Assembly: GCA_010015605.1 (NCBI GenBank) | Contig: ML975249.1 | Coordinates: forward strand, 1 to 64,000 | Length of the DNA stretch: 64,000 nt | Origin: Decorospora gaudefroyi | Lineage: Eukaryota; Ascomycota; Dothideomycetes; Pleosporales; Pleosporaceae | Direction of reading: 5' to 3' | In this document: positions 10,977 to 21,471 of the stretch, in pieces | Numbering within the stretch: position 1 is the stretch's first letter | Layout of the letters: the number at the start of each line of letters is the position of its first letter | Notes under the pieces: model-generated | The model's database searches: none | What the model was told of the DNA's origin: nothing | Seen by the model: only the letters and a program-made list of their open reading frames with translations | Position numbers and translations under genes: made by a program

Positions 10977-13332
10977 TCATGGGACCAGACCCTCTGGTTC
11001 CTCGCCTTGCCACTGTTCAAATAGTTGTTGCACTCGATAGTGCGTGGCCCAGCCAATGTCGGACTCGATGTCGCGTAGGAGGTATAGGACGACTTGGCGT
11101 TCTCGTGAATCGCTGAGGCACTGGCCAGCAGTGAACAGAGGCTGGACCGAGTGGATCCGAACCGCTTCGTCTGAGCGGGCCAGCGAGATACCAACGATCT
11201 CGCGGCTGTGCTTCTGACACGTGGCTAGAACGGACTGATAGGAGTTCATGCGCGCGACTACCGTGCTGCGCCCCTGGGTGGACTCGTGCGGCTTGTTCAT
11301 GAACAGGAGAATCTGGCTCATGTGGAACGTCTGCATGGTCGATGCGCACATTGGGATGCTGTACCAGACCTCAGTGAAGCTAGATGTGTTGTCGCCGGTT
11401 TGCATCTGGCCAGGTGTACGCGCCGAAGGTACTGTGGCGGAAGGCTGGAAGGTAACTGGTAGGCCGTCGTGCCAGACCTGGAACTGTCGTTGTAGGCTGA
11501 GCCAATAGTCTAGCAGCGTCTTTTGACGAACACCGGCCCAGGTTAGCCCGCTACCGTCTGAAATCTCATCGCCAGCAGCCATGAAGTTGACTAGCTTGGC
11601 CATGAGCCATACCAGAGCGTTGCAAATGAGGTCCTCCCTCATCATGACTTCGCTATCCTCTGGGTACCCGCTTTCGGTGGTGTTGCTGGGGACAATAAAG
11701 CCTTGCTCATCGATAAGGAGGCCGGCCTCTCTCCACAATGTTAGGTCCTCAGTATCGAGTCTTGTGTTCGTCTTGTTGATGACTACATCGAAATTAGTGG
11801 CGCTTCAGCGAATGTACAAGGGGTCGCTTACAGGCTGCGAGCATGTCCTGCCTGGCAATATTCCAGAAAGTTGCTCTTCGAGCTTTGGAGCTGAAATTGA
11901 AGCTGGCGGACGGCATCATTAATGTCGAAGTTGGCAGCTGCCACGGCACTACTCGCTCTTGCGAGAGTACTAGGAGCGACTTGGCCCCATTTAGGTGCTT
12001 AGCCCACTCGGAAACGGAAGTGTCCAAGAACTCGTAAACGCAGAGAATTGCGGACGCTGCCAGGATTTCGTCGGTGCCTGACACGAAAGAGGTGTTGCTC
12101 GTAGTCCGCCGCCACTTGGATGCTTGTCTGTCATAGTCCGGAGCCAGTTCCCCATTACATTGTCTGAGTTCACATTCGGATTCATCGGTCGAGAGGCCGA
12201 CATCCTCTTTGAGAGCATGCAGCAAGAGTGACACGGCAGTGTCGTAGTAAACCGCTCCTTTGTGTTTCCAGTCGACGAACTGTGCGTCAGGGTATTGTTC
12301 CATCCGAGCTTGTCGCGATGCGCTGCCTCCCTTGATGGGCTTGCGTCCCTGGACGCGTGCGAGCGCCTTTGCAGCGCAAGCAATTGCTGCATACTTGAGC
12401 AGGGGGTTCTCCCGGGCTTTTACGGGGACGTAAGATGCAAAGTATGTGCCAAGGTCGAACAGATCCATCCAGTATCCAGGGCCCTCTGAGAACCATCGTA
12501 GAAGGAAGGCGATCTCATGATCTTGATGGGTAGAGAAGTCTCCATCTGATCTAGGCGGCGATCGCCTTGAGCTTGAGACCGAAATTGACCGAGGAATGTA
12601 ATTCGTAGACTCAGAAGGGGAAGTGAGCCGGGGGTCAACAGGTAGAGATGTTGTAGAAGCAGGAAAGTCCACTATTGGATGTATGTGGTGGTTACATGCG
12701 GGTGGAGAAAGGGGTGTGTCTACTATGGATTCTGGAGGTGATTGCATCAGAGGTGGTAGAGCCTCGATGTCAGGAGTACAACACATACGAACGTCGTTGG
12801 GAGCCATATCAGGCCCCAATGTCGAAGGCGTGCTCGTTACTGAATGTGAATTGCTCTGTGAGCGCCACAAAGTTAATGTGCTGGGCTCAAACGGTCCTGG
12901 GGATTCCATTGAGGTAGCCGACATGGTGTCGAAATCTGGGGTACCGGGGTCCAGATACGGATTGGTGGTGTTGATGAAGGTTACTAGAGATCGTTTCAGA
13001 ATAGGCCAGAAGAACGATTTAGCGAACCGCTTACCGTGCTTCGGAATGTCCATCCAGATGGCGTTGTCATCGAAGGTATTCTTATATGCGTAGAAGCCCT
13101 TCAGGGACTTTTCGTCTCCCGAGTCTTCACCGTTCATGGAAGCGTTATGTTGATGGCGGAAGACGATGCCTGAGCTGGGGATACATTGTCTGGAAGCTTT
13201 GGTGCATTGTCCACACATGGGTTTGTTTTCGTCGCATTTCAGCTTTCGCTGACGGCAGGTAAGACTGTGGCAAGATTAGACTGTGGTGGTATGCAGACAA
13301 CGCTCCACTCACCATCCGGTTCGTGATCGCAT
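10977..13332 (-). CDS. Zn2Cys6 binuclear-cluster transcription factor
   Basis: Fungal transcription regulator. Proposed exons are 13313-13332, 11832-13264 and 10977-11782, giving 752 residues. The DNA-binding cluster is perfect: Cys 7, 10, 17, 24, 27 and 34, spaced C-X2-C-X6-C-X6-C-X2-C-X6-C, with the basic run RQRKLKC. The first intron (48 nt, GTGAGT donor) splits the cluster after 20 nt of coding sequence, so Cys7 is encoded across the junction. The second intron (49 nt, GTAAGC...TGTAG) restores AAFINKTNTRLDTEDLTLWREAGLL. The remainder matches the long fungal-specific regulatory domain (for example IACAAKALARVQGRK, DSWLMAKLVNF-like helices), resembling ARCA-type regulators. Target genes cannot be inferred; the neighbour POB3 is housekeeping. 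Two 15-bp direct repeats lie in the promoter. Confidence 0.88.
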
Positions 13333-13454
13333 CTCAAAAGTGATCGGATGTGGGGGCTTGATCCGAAAAGCTTAATTTTCCATAGAGTCGTACCAAGGGT
13401 TGTAGGTATGAAAGAGAGCCCACATGGGTCGGAGAGAGCTATCCTATATCTATA

Positions 13455-13532
13455 TCAGTATGATAGAAACTCGCTACGAGGCCTCTGACTCGGTGAAGAT
13501 CGCACGCACAAACCACCTCAGTATGATAGAAA
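13455..13532. repeat. Two perfect 15-bp direct repeats upstream of regulator
   Basis: TCAGTATGATAGAAA occurs at 13455-13469 and again at 13518-13532, start-to-start 63 bp, within 125-200 bp upstream of the Zn2Cys6 gene's ATG. The position suggests a promoter element, possibly an autoregulatory site, but no factor is known. Confidence 0.6.
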
Positions 13533-14246
13533 GCGGTAAAGCATTGAATGCTTGATGGTTGGATGCGGGGTCTAGCATGGGTTCGCGCGAGGTGCGGATC
13601 CACCGTCACCATGAGCAAGGCTACGGAAATTGGTGGGAAGCTTGCGACGGGCCTAGTACGTCCTTCTGAATCGTAGCCGCATTTTTTGATCTAGCCTGGG
13701 TGTAGAACAGCAACGCGAGTTTGCGTAAGAGGACTCTGATGGGCTGGCTCACCACTGCACGCGAAATCGCCTGCCGCACTGAGCCGAGTCGTGGCCGAGA
13801 TGCGACATGCACATCACCCAAGGATGCTTCAACGTAAGTTACACTGGTAGAAGACTAGTCATTGCAAGGTTGCCACTGTATTAAAACATGTATCCTGGTT
13901 GCTGTGCTTTTGGCTAACGATGCACTTCGGCCCGTCTACTTAGCCTACCAGCTACCGACGGATTAGGAACAGTTCTCCCTGCTCAGATCGCGAACGCAAC
14001 CTCTTGTCATCCCGCCAAGCCTTGCCTCCATCTGATGACAGCGCCGGAGTTACCTCCAGGAGCTGGGTGAGGTTCGTGCGTACTGGCTGAAGGCTCCGCC
14101 GGAAAGCAACAGTAACTTTTCATCATCGAATCTGTGAATCTTCGATGAGCTCGCAGAGCATCGAAGATTATACAGCCTCTTCACCGCCCTAACCCCGTCC
14201 ATCTGTCCCCCATCTGTCCCAAGCGCTTATCGCTCTCGAGTCATGG
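13533..14246. other. Intergenic, no gene seen
   Basis: Between the promoter of the regulator gene and the stop codon of POB3. The 66-codon minus-strand frame at 13621-13821 lacks family resemblance and is not called. Confidence 0.4.
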
Positions 14247-16133
14247 CTACTTCGAAGTCTTCTGTTTCTTCTTGGGCCTTTCTGGTACTGCTGCTTCCCC
14301 GCCGTCGCTCTCCGCATCTTCCATCTCGGCATCGCTGTCGGAACCGCTGCTTTGATGATCAGAATCGAATTCTTCCCCGACTTCTGACTCTGAATCGGCT
14401 TGGAAGTCCTCGTCGACGCTCTCATCGTCTTCGTCGGCACTACCGCGGTTTGCTGGAGCTCCGTCATCACTGGAAGCGAGATCTTCGTCCTGGAGAGCAG
14501 CCGCAAGAATGGCGCCAGACTGCAGCATGCTTTGTTAGCGGGAATTGTTAAGAACAGGTCTCCACTCACATCATCTGCCATCTCGTTCTTCGTCTTGATG
14601 CCTTTGGCGCGAAAAAAGTTCTCCAGTGGTTGTTGCTCCTCACTGGAATGTATTAGTCAGGTGGAAGTCGGAAACCGTGTGTAGCCACTTACCGATTGAT
14701 GTTGGAGAATTGGTGCTCAGCTTGGCCTCCCTTCATAGTAAAGGTGATGTCGAATGTGCGGCTTGCGGCCATAGCCCCACCGACACGCGACATAGTCACG
14801 GAGGCAACATTGTCCATGCTGATGTAGGTCGCTGGCTTGGGAATGAACATGAATGCTTTGTCGAGACAGAAGAGATGACCTTCGTTAGCCTTGATCGAGC
14901 ATTTCACACCCGACTGCTCATGGTGACTGATAAAATCGCGAGATGGCCTTGTGATGCGCTTTCCACTGAGTCCACGGAAGATGTCGGCCACAACTGTAGC
15001 AATGGGCGCCTCGTAGTGTGACTGCAGCTTGTCCTTGTATTTGTCCTCCAACAAGTCTCCCTTCATGTTTAGGTCGAGGTTAACCTCCTCGTCGCGCTTG
15101 AACTGCATGACGAGAAATGGGTACCGCGTCTGGCCCTGCCTCAGGGGCGGGTCAAGACCGATAGTGATGAGTGTGTGCATGTCGTCAGGCTTTGGCAAGA
15201 CCATAAATTTTTTAACCGCATCAAACTGGATCTTGTAATCGTATGTTTTGCCGCGCAACCGGAAGGAGTTTTCGTACATGTCGATGTCGAAACGACCTCT
15301 GCCGTATGGTTAGCGGTGCTCTAAAAGTAAAAGCGAACGACCCACCTCGGCGTAAGATGTAGGATGTCCAAGAAAGTGGCGAATGTGTCACCAGCGACTT
15401 CGCCAATCTCGGCCTTCTCCATCAGAGTCTCGTAAAAGAGGTTGGCGGCATTCGTCTCCTCGCCATCCTCGGCTCCGGAGAGGTCTTCGCCGTCCTCGTT
15501 CTTCTCTTTCTTCGACGCTACACCGGGTATATAGAAGCGCATCTCCACAAGCTGGTCTCGCGCACCTGCAGACTTCTTGCCTCTGAACCTCGCTCCTCCA
15601 AGATGTCCGTTTGCGCCCGCGTCGCCATCGGCGGGGAGCGAGAAATCGACGGCGACCTCATTCTTGCCTGCCAAATTCGTGTTCGATACTTCGGTGTAGG
15701 GTACTTCGAAGGCGGGGCGGTTGGCGACATTGAAGGTAAGTTCGGCCTTGCCAAAGTCGGCCTTGCCCCAATTCCAGCCGCGCAGAGCATGCTCGCGGTT
15801 GTCCAGACTGATGCCGTACCAGGTCTTGAAGACCTTGGAGACGCGCTCAAAGTCCTCCTGCTTGAACCCATCGAGTTGGACCACGCCGTCGTTTCGCGAG
15901 AGGATCTTGACCTCGTAGCCGCGTGCTGCTCGACTCCACTGCGCCTGGATAATTTGCGACTGATCGCATGTGTACGTTTCACCGTTCGCGGGCTTCCAGC
16001 CAAAGCCAGAGTCTGAGAATCGAGTCGCGCCAGGCTTGCGGGACAGGTTGAGGTAGATGTCGTTGAACGCCTCCCTGTGCCGTGTCAGTCTCGCATTATA
16101 GAGTGCGTTGCGAACAGTGCTTATTGCTTACAT
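14247..16133 (-). CDS. POB3: FACT complex subunit POB3 (SSRP1 homologue)
   Basis: Histone chaperone subunit that with Spt16 reorganises nucleosomes during transcription and replication; nuclear. Proposed exons are 16132-16133, 15346-16074, 14693-15298, 14570-14642 and 14247-14519, giving 560 residues, the usual fungal length. The first coding exon is only the AT of the start codon; the G is the first base after a 57-nt intron. This gives the expected N-terminus MEAFNDIYLNLS, and upstream in-frame sequence has a TAA, so no other start is available. Recognisable parts are the N-terminal dimerisation/PH domain (VQLDGFKQEDFERV..., WGKADFGKAELTF), the PH core (LHLTPRGRFDIDMYENSFRLRGKTYDYKI) and the tandem-PH histone-binding region (GVKCSIKANEGHLFCLDKAFMFIPKP). 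A highly acidic tail ends in a Lys-rich nuclear signal (RPKKKQKTSK). All introns are 47-57 nt. Confidence 0.93.
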
Positions 16134-16670
16134 ATTCACAGTCGCCGCGAAAGTATGTTATGTGCAAGCAGGGCGAGTGGTTGGAGTTGGTAGCTGAGAG
16201 CTCGACAATTAGTGTGGTTGCTGGGAAAGTTGATACTCACCTGTTGGGGAAACGCGTTGTTGCTTACATAACGCCGCTAGTGGTAGATCCCACGTGATAG
16301 CGCGGTTCGCATTCCGCCGAGATACCGACGCTACCGTCTAACTCCCATCATCACGCCCTCTCACCGGCTCTCGACGGCACTGACGACGGTGATGTACTAA
16401 CAGCTCTTACGGGCACTCTTCGTCGACTTTTCTCATCGCTCTCTGAACTCTACAGCCCCACCAGAAGCACGACCCACTAAATTCAAATAATTTAGGCATA
16501 GGAGACTGTGGACGTACAACGATTGTCTCGAACACGAGTGTGACGAGTGACTGCGACGGCAATCAGATGGCCCCTGGAGCATTCGTTTGGAAGTCCTCGA
16601 AGAGACGTGGGCGAAGTTCAACTGCAAAATCGTACCACGCGTCAAGCACACATGACTAAGCATGCCCCTC
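16134..16670. other. POB3 promoter and spacer
   Basis: No protein-coding signal was found. It presumably contains the POB3 leader and promoter on the minus strand. Confidence 0.35.
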
Positions 16671-16707
16671 ATAAGTTAACTATTAACTAGTTAACTAGTT
16701 AACTTAT
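16671..16707. repeat. Near-palindrome built on 8-bp TTAACTAG repeats
   Basis: The arms ATAAGTTAAC and GTTAACTTAT at the two ends are exact reverse complements, and the interior consists of TTAACTAG units in tandem. This 37-bp structure is of the kind found at ends or insertion scars of fungal transposons. It sits about 75 bp upstream of a short open frame and may be part of the same relic. Confidence 0.6.
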
Positions 16708-16780
16708 ACCTACTCCGCGCTACCCCGCCATCCTCCGATCAGTCCACCTCGACGGAGCGCAACAGCCTCACCATGCAACG

Positions 16781-16930
16781 ATGACCGACACTACAAGCGC
16801 ACAACAGACCGAGAGCCATGACTTCACTCGCGAGCCGCCGCCTAACGACCTTAAAACGAACACGACTCTTGCTCGAGAGTTTATCACAGTCTACGAGAAA
16901 AGAGATACCGCAAGGCGAGCTATCTATTAA
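16781..16930 (+). pseudogene. Short ORF, possible transposon relic
   Basis: A 49-codon frame starting MTDTTSAQQTESHDF, with a charged helical stretch (TLAREFITVYEKRDTARRAIY) and then a stop. Beyond the stop, similar-looking charged coding sequence continues in another frame to about 17010 (NIESLVIPESESLHTKLIEQA), as if a longer gene had decayed. The palindromic repeat just upstream fits a mobile-element remnant. I cannot name the family. Confidence 0.3.
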
Positions 16931-19900
16931 CATTGAATCCCTAGTTATCCCTGAAAGCGAGTCTTTGCATACCAAACTCATAGAGCAAGCTCGGACAGGA
17001 GCTGAAACTTCATAGCAAGTACAAATTAAAACATGAGTAGGCGACAAGGCTAGCCGCTCATGCCACGTATTTTCATGCTATTCGTGGAGATCAGTGCAAC
17101 ATCACACATGTGCCCGTGAACATGTTCGTCTGCGAATGTACAGCCCATCTCTACTCCGTTTGTTCGAGGAAGCTTTCACAGCGCCGAAGCATGATGCGAC
17201 TTTGCGCCATACACAACAGTTATGATAGTGTCGATACAAACGATACCAACGAAGACTCCCAAACCTACCCATATCGCCCCGTTTCATCCACTCACTGAGG
17301 AGGAGAATTGTGATGAAGCTGCAGCACGGTTATAATTACGGGAATCCACTTGTGCCACCTCTAGCTCAAATTTGTCTCAATGAGACATCAGATCAATGGG
17401 CCGAGGGTGTTACTTACGGCCTGCTATTGCGTTTCTGTGATATGGTTAGCCAACGTAAACTATGTTCTGTAGCTGGAAGTCTCGGTTCTTCGACAAAGCG
17501 TGTCCTGTGACACTTTCCCCTTGGAAAAATGCTCTGTCACTGCATAAAACAAGGACGATTGGCGGGATCCCCTCTGAACGGCGCATACAATAGAGTTGGT
17601 GACTTTATACTTACGATCGCCATCTCGAAAGCTTCCGTTAAATACCATGCCAAAGCAGCGATAATGTCACTCCAAAGCAGACTGTTGTACGAGGCCGCCA
17701 TCGCGCCCCAGATGTAGCATATGCACAATAATGTACATGTGAAGATAAATTCACCCCTCTTCCTAACATTCGCATGACTGTCAGCATACCCTATTACCCT
17801 TAACACCTTGAATCAAGTGAAAGTCCCACAGTTGGCAACTGGCACCCATAAGAAGTTGAATACGTCAGGGAAGAGGTTAGGATAGAGAATGTAGGGGCTA
17901 GGCCTCCAATAGCGAAGTTGGTCAAGAAAGTGGACGCGCATACTGAAGCAGATAAAATGCGTCTCTTCCATCTTGGCTAACGTGGCGAAGGCCTGGGGAA
18001 AGCTTGGGGAACAGTGCTGTACCGTGTTTTTGAACTGGATTCAGGATCCAATTCGGATAGATCATAGGACCTGGCAACGCAGGACCAAAACCAAGCAGTT
18101 TTGTCACTCTCGTTCTCTATAGCCAGCTCTTCCGGAGGCGTCTTGGAGGCTTTCGCTACAGGGCAAGCAAACATGCTGAAACCAAGGAAGGGCGGGGATT
18201 GGTGAAGTTACTTATTCGTGCTGTGGAGGCGAATACTGCGAGAACTACTAAAGTTATCATGAGTAAGCCAATATACGACTTCCTGGTAGTGTTAGTTAGT
18301 TTTCCGATGCCGAAGATGGTGTGCATACGTGCCGGAGCGGGGCCGGTTGCAATGTTTGGATACCGCAATCGATCCATTTCGCAGTGGAGGCTGAACGTCA
18401 AGACTTCTGTGTTAATGATGATAAGTGCGGATGTAGTAGGCTTTGGGCTTACGCTCTATCGACCCACTACTGGTGCATGAACCGTCGGTGTCAAAGTGGA
18501 CTTCGCGCTTGGTTAGTAAACACAATCACGCTGATATGCAAACGGTATGGCCCGCATCCATAACTCTGCTTGTTCATTCACAAGACGAATCCACAAGGCG
18601 AGAATTCCAAGGTTGTTTTGCTCGGACGAGGAATGAACAAAGTGATTTGTTATCGCGATCCGGAAAGTCTTTTCGAGAGCTGAGCTGACGCGAAGTGACG
18701 CTTTTGACAGCGCGGGAACGATCCCCTCGCGTCGGAGATAGGTGTACTTATCGATGGATATTCGTGCCGCTAATTGTCTATAATTGGATGTGTCGTGTTG
18801 GTGCATCTTGGTTTGCTGGCTGAAGCATCCGTCCCGTCTCGCTAATCTGCTGCCAAGCCCACCAGCGTGAACGTCGTGGGGCTCTCACAGAGGAATCCCT
18901 AAACCCTCTCCTGCATCCCAGCTAAACCCTCGAGACACTTTACATGACACAACACGCCATGCGCCGACTCAGCTTCTATCGATACACCTTTTTGAAAGCC
19001 TGGTTGCTGGGGCGCTTGATCGGTGGTCTGTGGCTGAGACGCCTGACGATGCAAATCTGGTGAATACTCCGAGCTGTGGTTCCGAAATGCAACGTCGGGC
19101 GCAAACCTGGAAATCGCACTTACAGGGCAGAACAGACCTGTCGAACGATGATTACGTGGCCCACATGCAAGGGTACGTGACGATGATTATACATACCTAA
19201 TGCTTGCGCCGTCGGCTTTGCTACCCGCGATATCTCGGCTTAACTTACATCATGTTCAAGGATGTGCGATCGCTCGTCCAGAAGATGTGTTCTACTCATG
19301 CAACTGATAACGCGACTCATGCGTCTTGTTGTTTGTCTTGCAGGGTGACGAAAGGGTCTCTTGGGATTCATGGAGAAGTTACATTCCAATCATGCTGTAC
19401 GACAGCTTCAATACCCAATCCGACACCTCACCTCTGCTTCCACCGCCGTACAAATGAGTTTGCGCGACAACGGCTTCTCCGCTAGCTGCATGTAGCGGAT
19501 GTACTGCACCTCTTCCGAGTATCATGGCGCCTGGCGAAGAACAGCAGAACCTTCAACGCACGCTGCAAAGCATGCTGCATGAGCGGGCATGTCGCCGGTG
19601 TTTTAGAGCGTTTCTCGACAGACGCCATCGTGCAAGAGGCATGTTGACAAGACAGCTGTCCCTTGCTTTCCTTCTTCTCGCCTACGATTCCCTGGCCCAT
19701 CGGGACCACAAATGACGCCTTTGCGTTGCATTGCGTGGCGGCTATTGGACAGAGCACATAGCGTAACTCTCCCATCGACCCACCGAGATCTCGCTGCCGC
19801 TGCATACTCATCGGGGCCAGAGATCAATATTACAGCACGGCGCAGTCGAATCCGGGGATGCGGTCCAACGTAACGCCCTTCTACCGCTTGCTTTAGCCCT

Positions 19901-20160
19901 ACTCCAGAACCTCCCTATCCCAGCCACCGCCTGGTGTTGGCGACTTGTTTTGGCTGGACCATTTTACTTGATAAACCATGTGTCGCACCCCTTGGCTCCA
20001 AGACGCTGGACTTGTGCATGTATATATGCGTTGCCGGAATCGTTATCGAGACGATATTGCACTGATAGGCATCGGATCTTCCTTGCTCCCTTTATCGATT
20101 GCCGGTACCTTTCTTCTAGTCTAAGCTCGGGTACAAGGATATCGTGAATATATTGGTAAT
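16931..20160. other. 3.2-kb region with decayed sequence, no intact gene
   Basis: Frames are short and interrupted. On the minus strand two stretches encode hydrophobic, membrane-spanning-looking peptides: 18156-18401 (contains SYIGLLMITLVVLAVFAST) and 17537-17806 (contains FIFTCTLLCICYIWGAMAA and a following helix ending EAFEMAIV before a perfect GTAAGT donor). I could not join them into one reading frame with acceptable splice sites, so a degraded multi-pass membrane protein gene is the most I can suggest. A 97-codon minus-strand frame with a good ATG context at 18513-18806 is also unassigned. Confidence 0.35.
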
Positions 20161-21471
20161 ATGGCCACTTCGGTGTCAAGCTTGTTCACTCCACACCAAT
20201 CCTCACCACTGGCAAGAACGACATCGCCCTTCAAGGATCCTCGACCACCGCCATGTACACCAGCAAGGACGGCCAAGTTATGGGACCATTATGAAAGACG
20301 AGCGATTGAAAAAGCAAGGAGAAGAGACAAGGCTGGCCAAACACCACAACATCAACGCTCCTCAGCTTCGGATATTGGAAAAGAACGCAAATCAAGTGAC
20401 GGGGCGACCGTGCGATCGAGTTTCGACTTCAAGTTTAGACGTGCCCATGCCGCAACACCATCCACAACAGTGGCTACATGCAAGACCTGTCAACAACCCA
20501 TTACCTACAACGCCGGGGTCTGCGAACGCTGTACAAGGACCATCATCCTAACCTCCCCCACTGGCGAAACAACACCGCCTCTCAGCCCGTCCGCGCGCAA
20601 CTTCGGCTCAACAGACCTCCAGCAACTGCACAAGAACTCCTCCAGAGAAGACGTCACAGTGCCGCAGTCCAAATCACCAAAGCGCAAGTCCTTCTGCCCA
20701 ATACCATCACAGATAATGGACCCACCCATCCGACTCTCCTCCCTACGACCGCCCCCACCACAAGAACCCATCCAGGAACCGACCCGCAGCCGAAAGACAT
20801 CTCTCACCGACCCCAACGAACCTTTTCTCCGCCTCCAAATCACACACCAACCCCACGCATCACCCTCACGCCCGACCTCACATCCCACAACACCAGACTA
20901 CACACCCACCACCCCCCCTTCAGCAACGCACTCCCGCTCCTCCACACGCCCCTCCAGTCTCGCAAACATCGCATTACTCCCCGCATCCGCGTACGCCTAT
21001 TCCCGCAGCAACAACAGCGGTACACCCTCCTACGCTTCCCCATCCACAGTCACCACCTCGCCCCCCAGTCTCTGCCGCGTCAGCTACGCGCTTCAAAACA
21101 CAACTAGCGCATGGGACGACTGGGACAGCGACGACGACGATGCCGATAAGGTCGGGCTCGTGGGCTGGGTCGGGCGCAAAGTTAGGAGTCGGGGCAGTGG
21201 CGGTGGCGGTGCGAAGGAGGGTAAGGGTAGTATGGATAGCGATGAAAGCGAGCCGAGGGATGAGAATAAGAGAGTGAGTCCGAGGGCGAGGGCGAGGGCG
21301 AAGAAGGGGAAGGGGAAGGAGGAGGAGGGGGAGGGGGATGAGCGGTTGAAGAGGCTGAGGTGTGAGACTGCGGAGAGTGCTAGGGTTTGTCGGGAGAGTA
21401 GGGATGGGAAAACAAAGGAGAAGAGGCCTAGTGGGTTTGTGAGGGTGATTAGTTGTGGGTGTCAGGATTGA
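20161..21471 (+). CDS. Orphan Ser/Pro-rich protein with CxxC pair
   Basis: Single-exon frame of 436 residues, not assignable to a named family. Residues around 30-60 form a basic helix (TAKLWDHYERRAIEKARRRDK). Near residues 103-120 there are two CxxC motifs, CKTCQQP and CERCTR, separated by 13 residues, a likely small zinc-binding knuckle. A long Pro/Ser/Thr low-complexity region follows. It then switches to an acidic patch (WDDWDSDDDDADKVGLVGWVG) and a Lys/Arg/Glu-rich tail ending GFVRVISCGCQD. The last 350 bases of the gene are extremely purine-rich on the coding strand. The ATG is the first in frame and follows a stop-rich leader. Confidence 0.65.
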   Translation: MATSVSSLFTPHQSSPLARTTSPFKDPRPPPCTPARTAKLWDHYERRAIEKARRRDKAGQTPQHQRSSASDIGKERKSSDGATVRSSFDFKFRRAHAATPSTTVATCKTCQQPITYNAGVCERCTRTIILTSPTGETTPPLSPSARNFGSTDLQQLHKNSSREDVTVPQSKSPKRKSFCPIPSQIMDPPIRLSSLRPPPPQEPIQEPTRSRKTSLTDPNEPFLRLQITHQPHASPSRPTSHPTTPDYTPTTPPSATHSRSSTRPSSLANIALLPASAYAYSRSNNSGTPSYASPSTVTTSPPSLCRVSYALQNTTSAWDDWDSDDDDADKVGLVGWVGRKVRSRGSGGGGAKEGKGSMDSDESEPRDENKRVSPRARARAKKGKGKEEEGEGDERLKRLRCETAESARVCRESRDGKTKEKRPSGFVRVISCGCQD

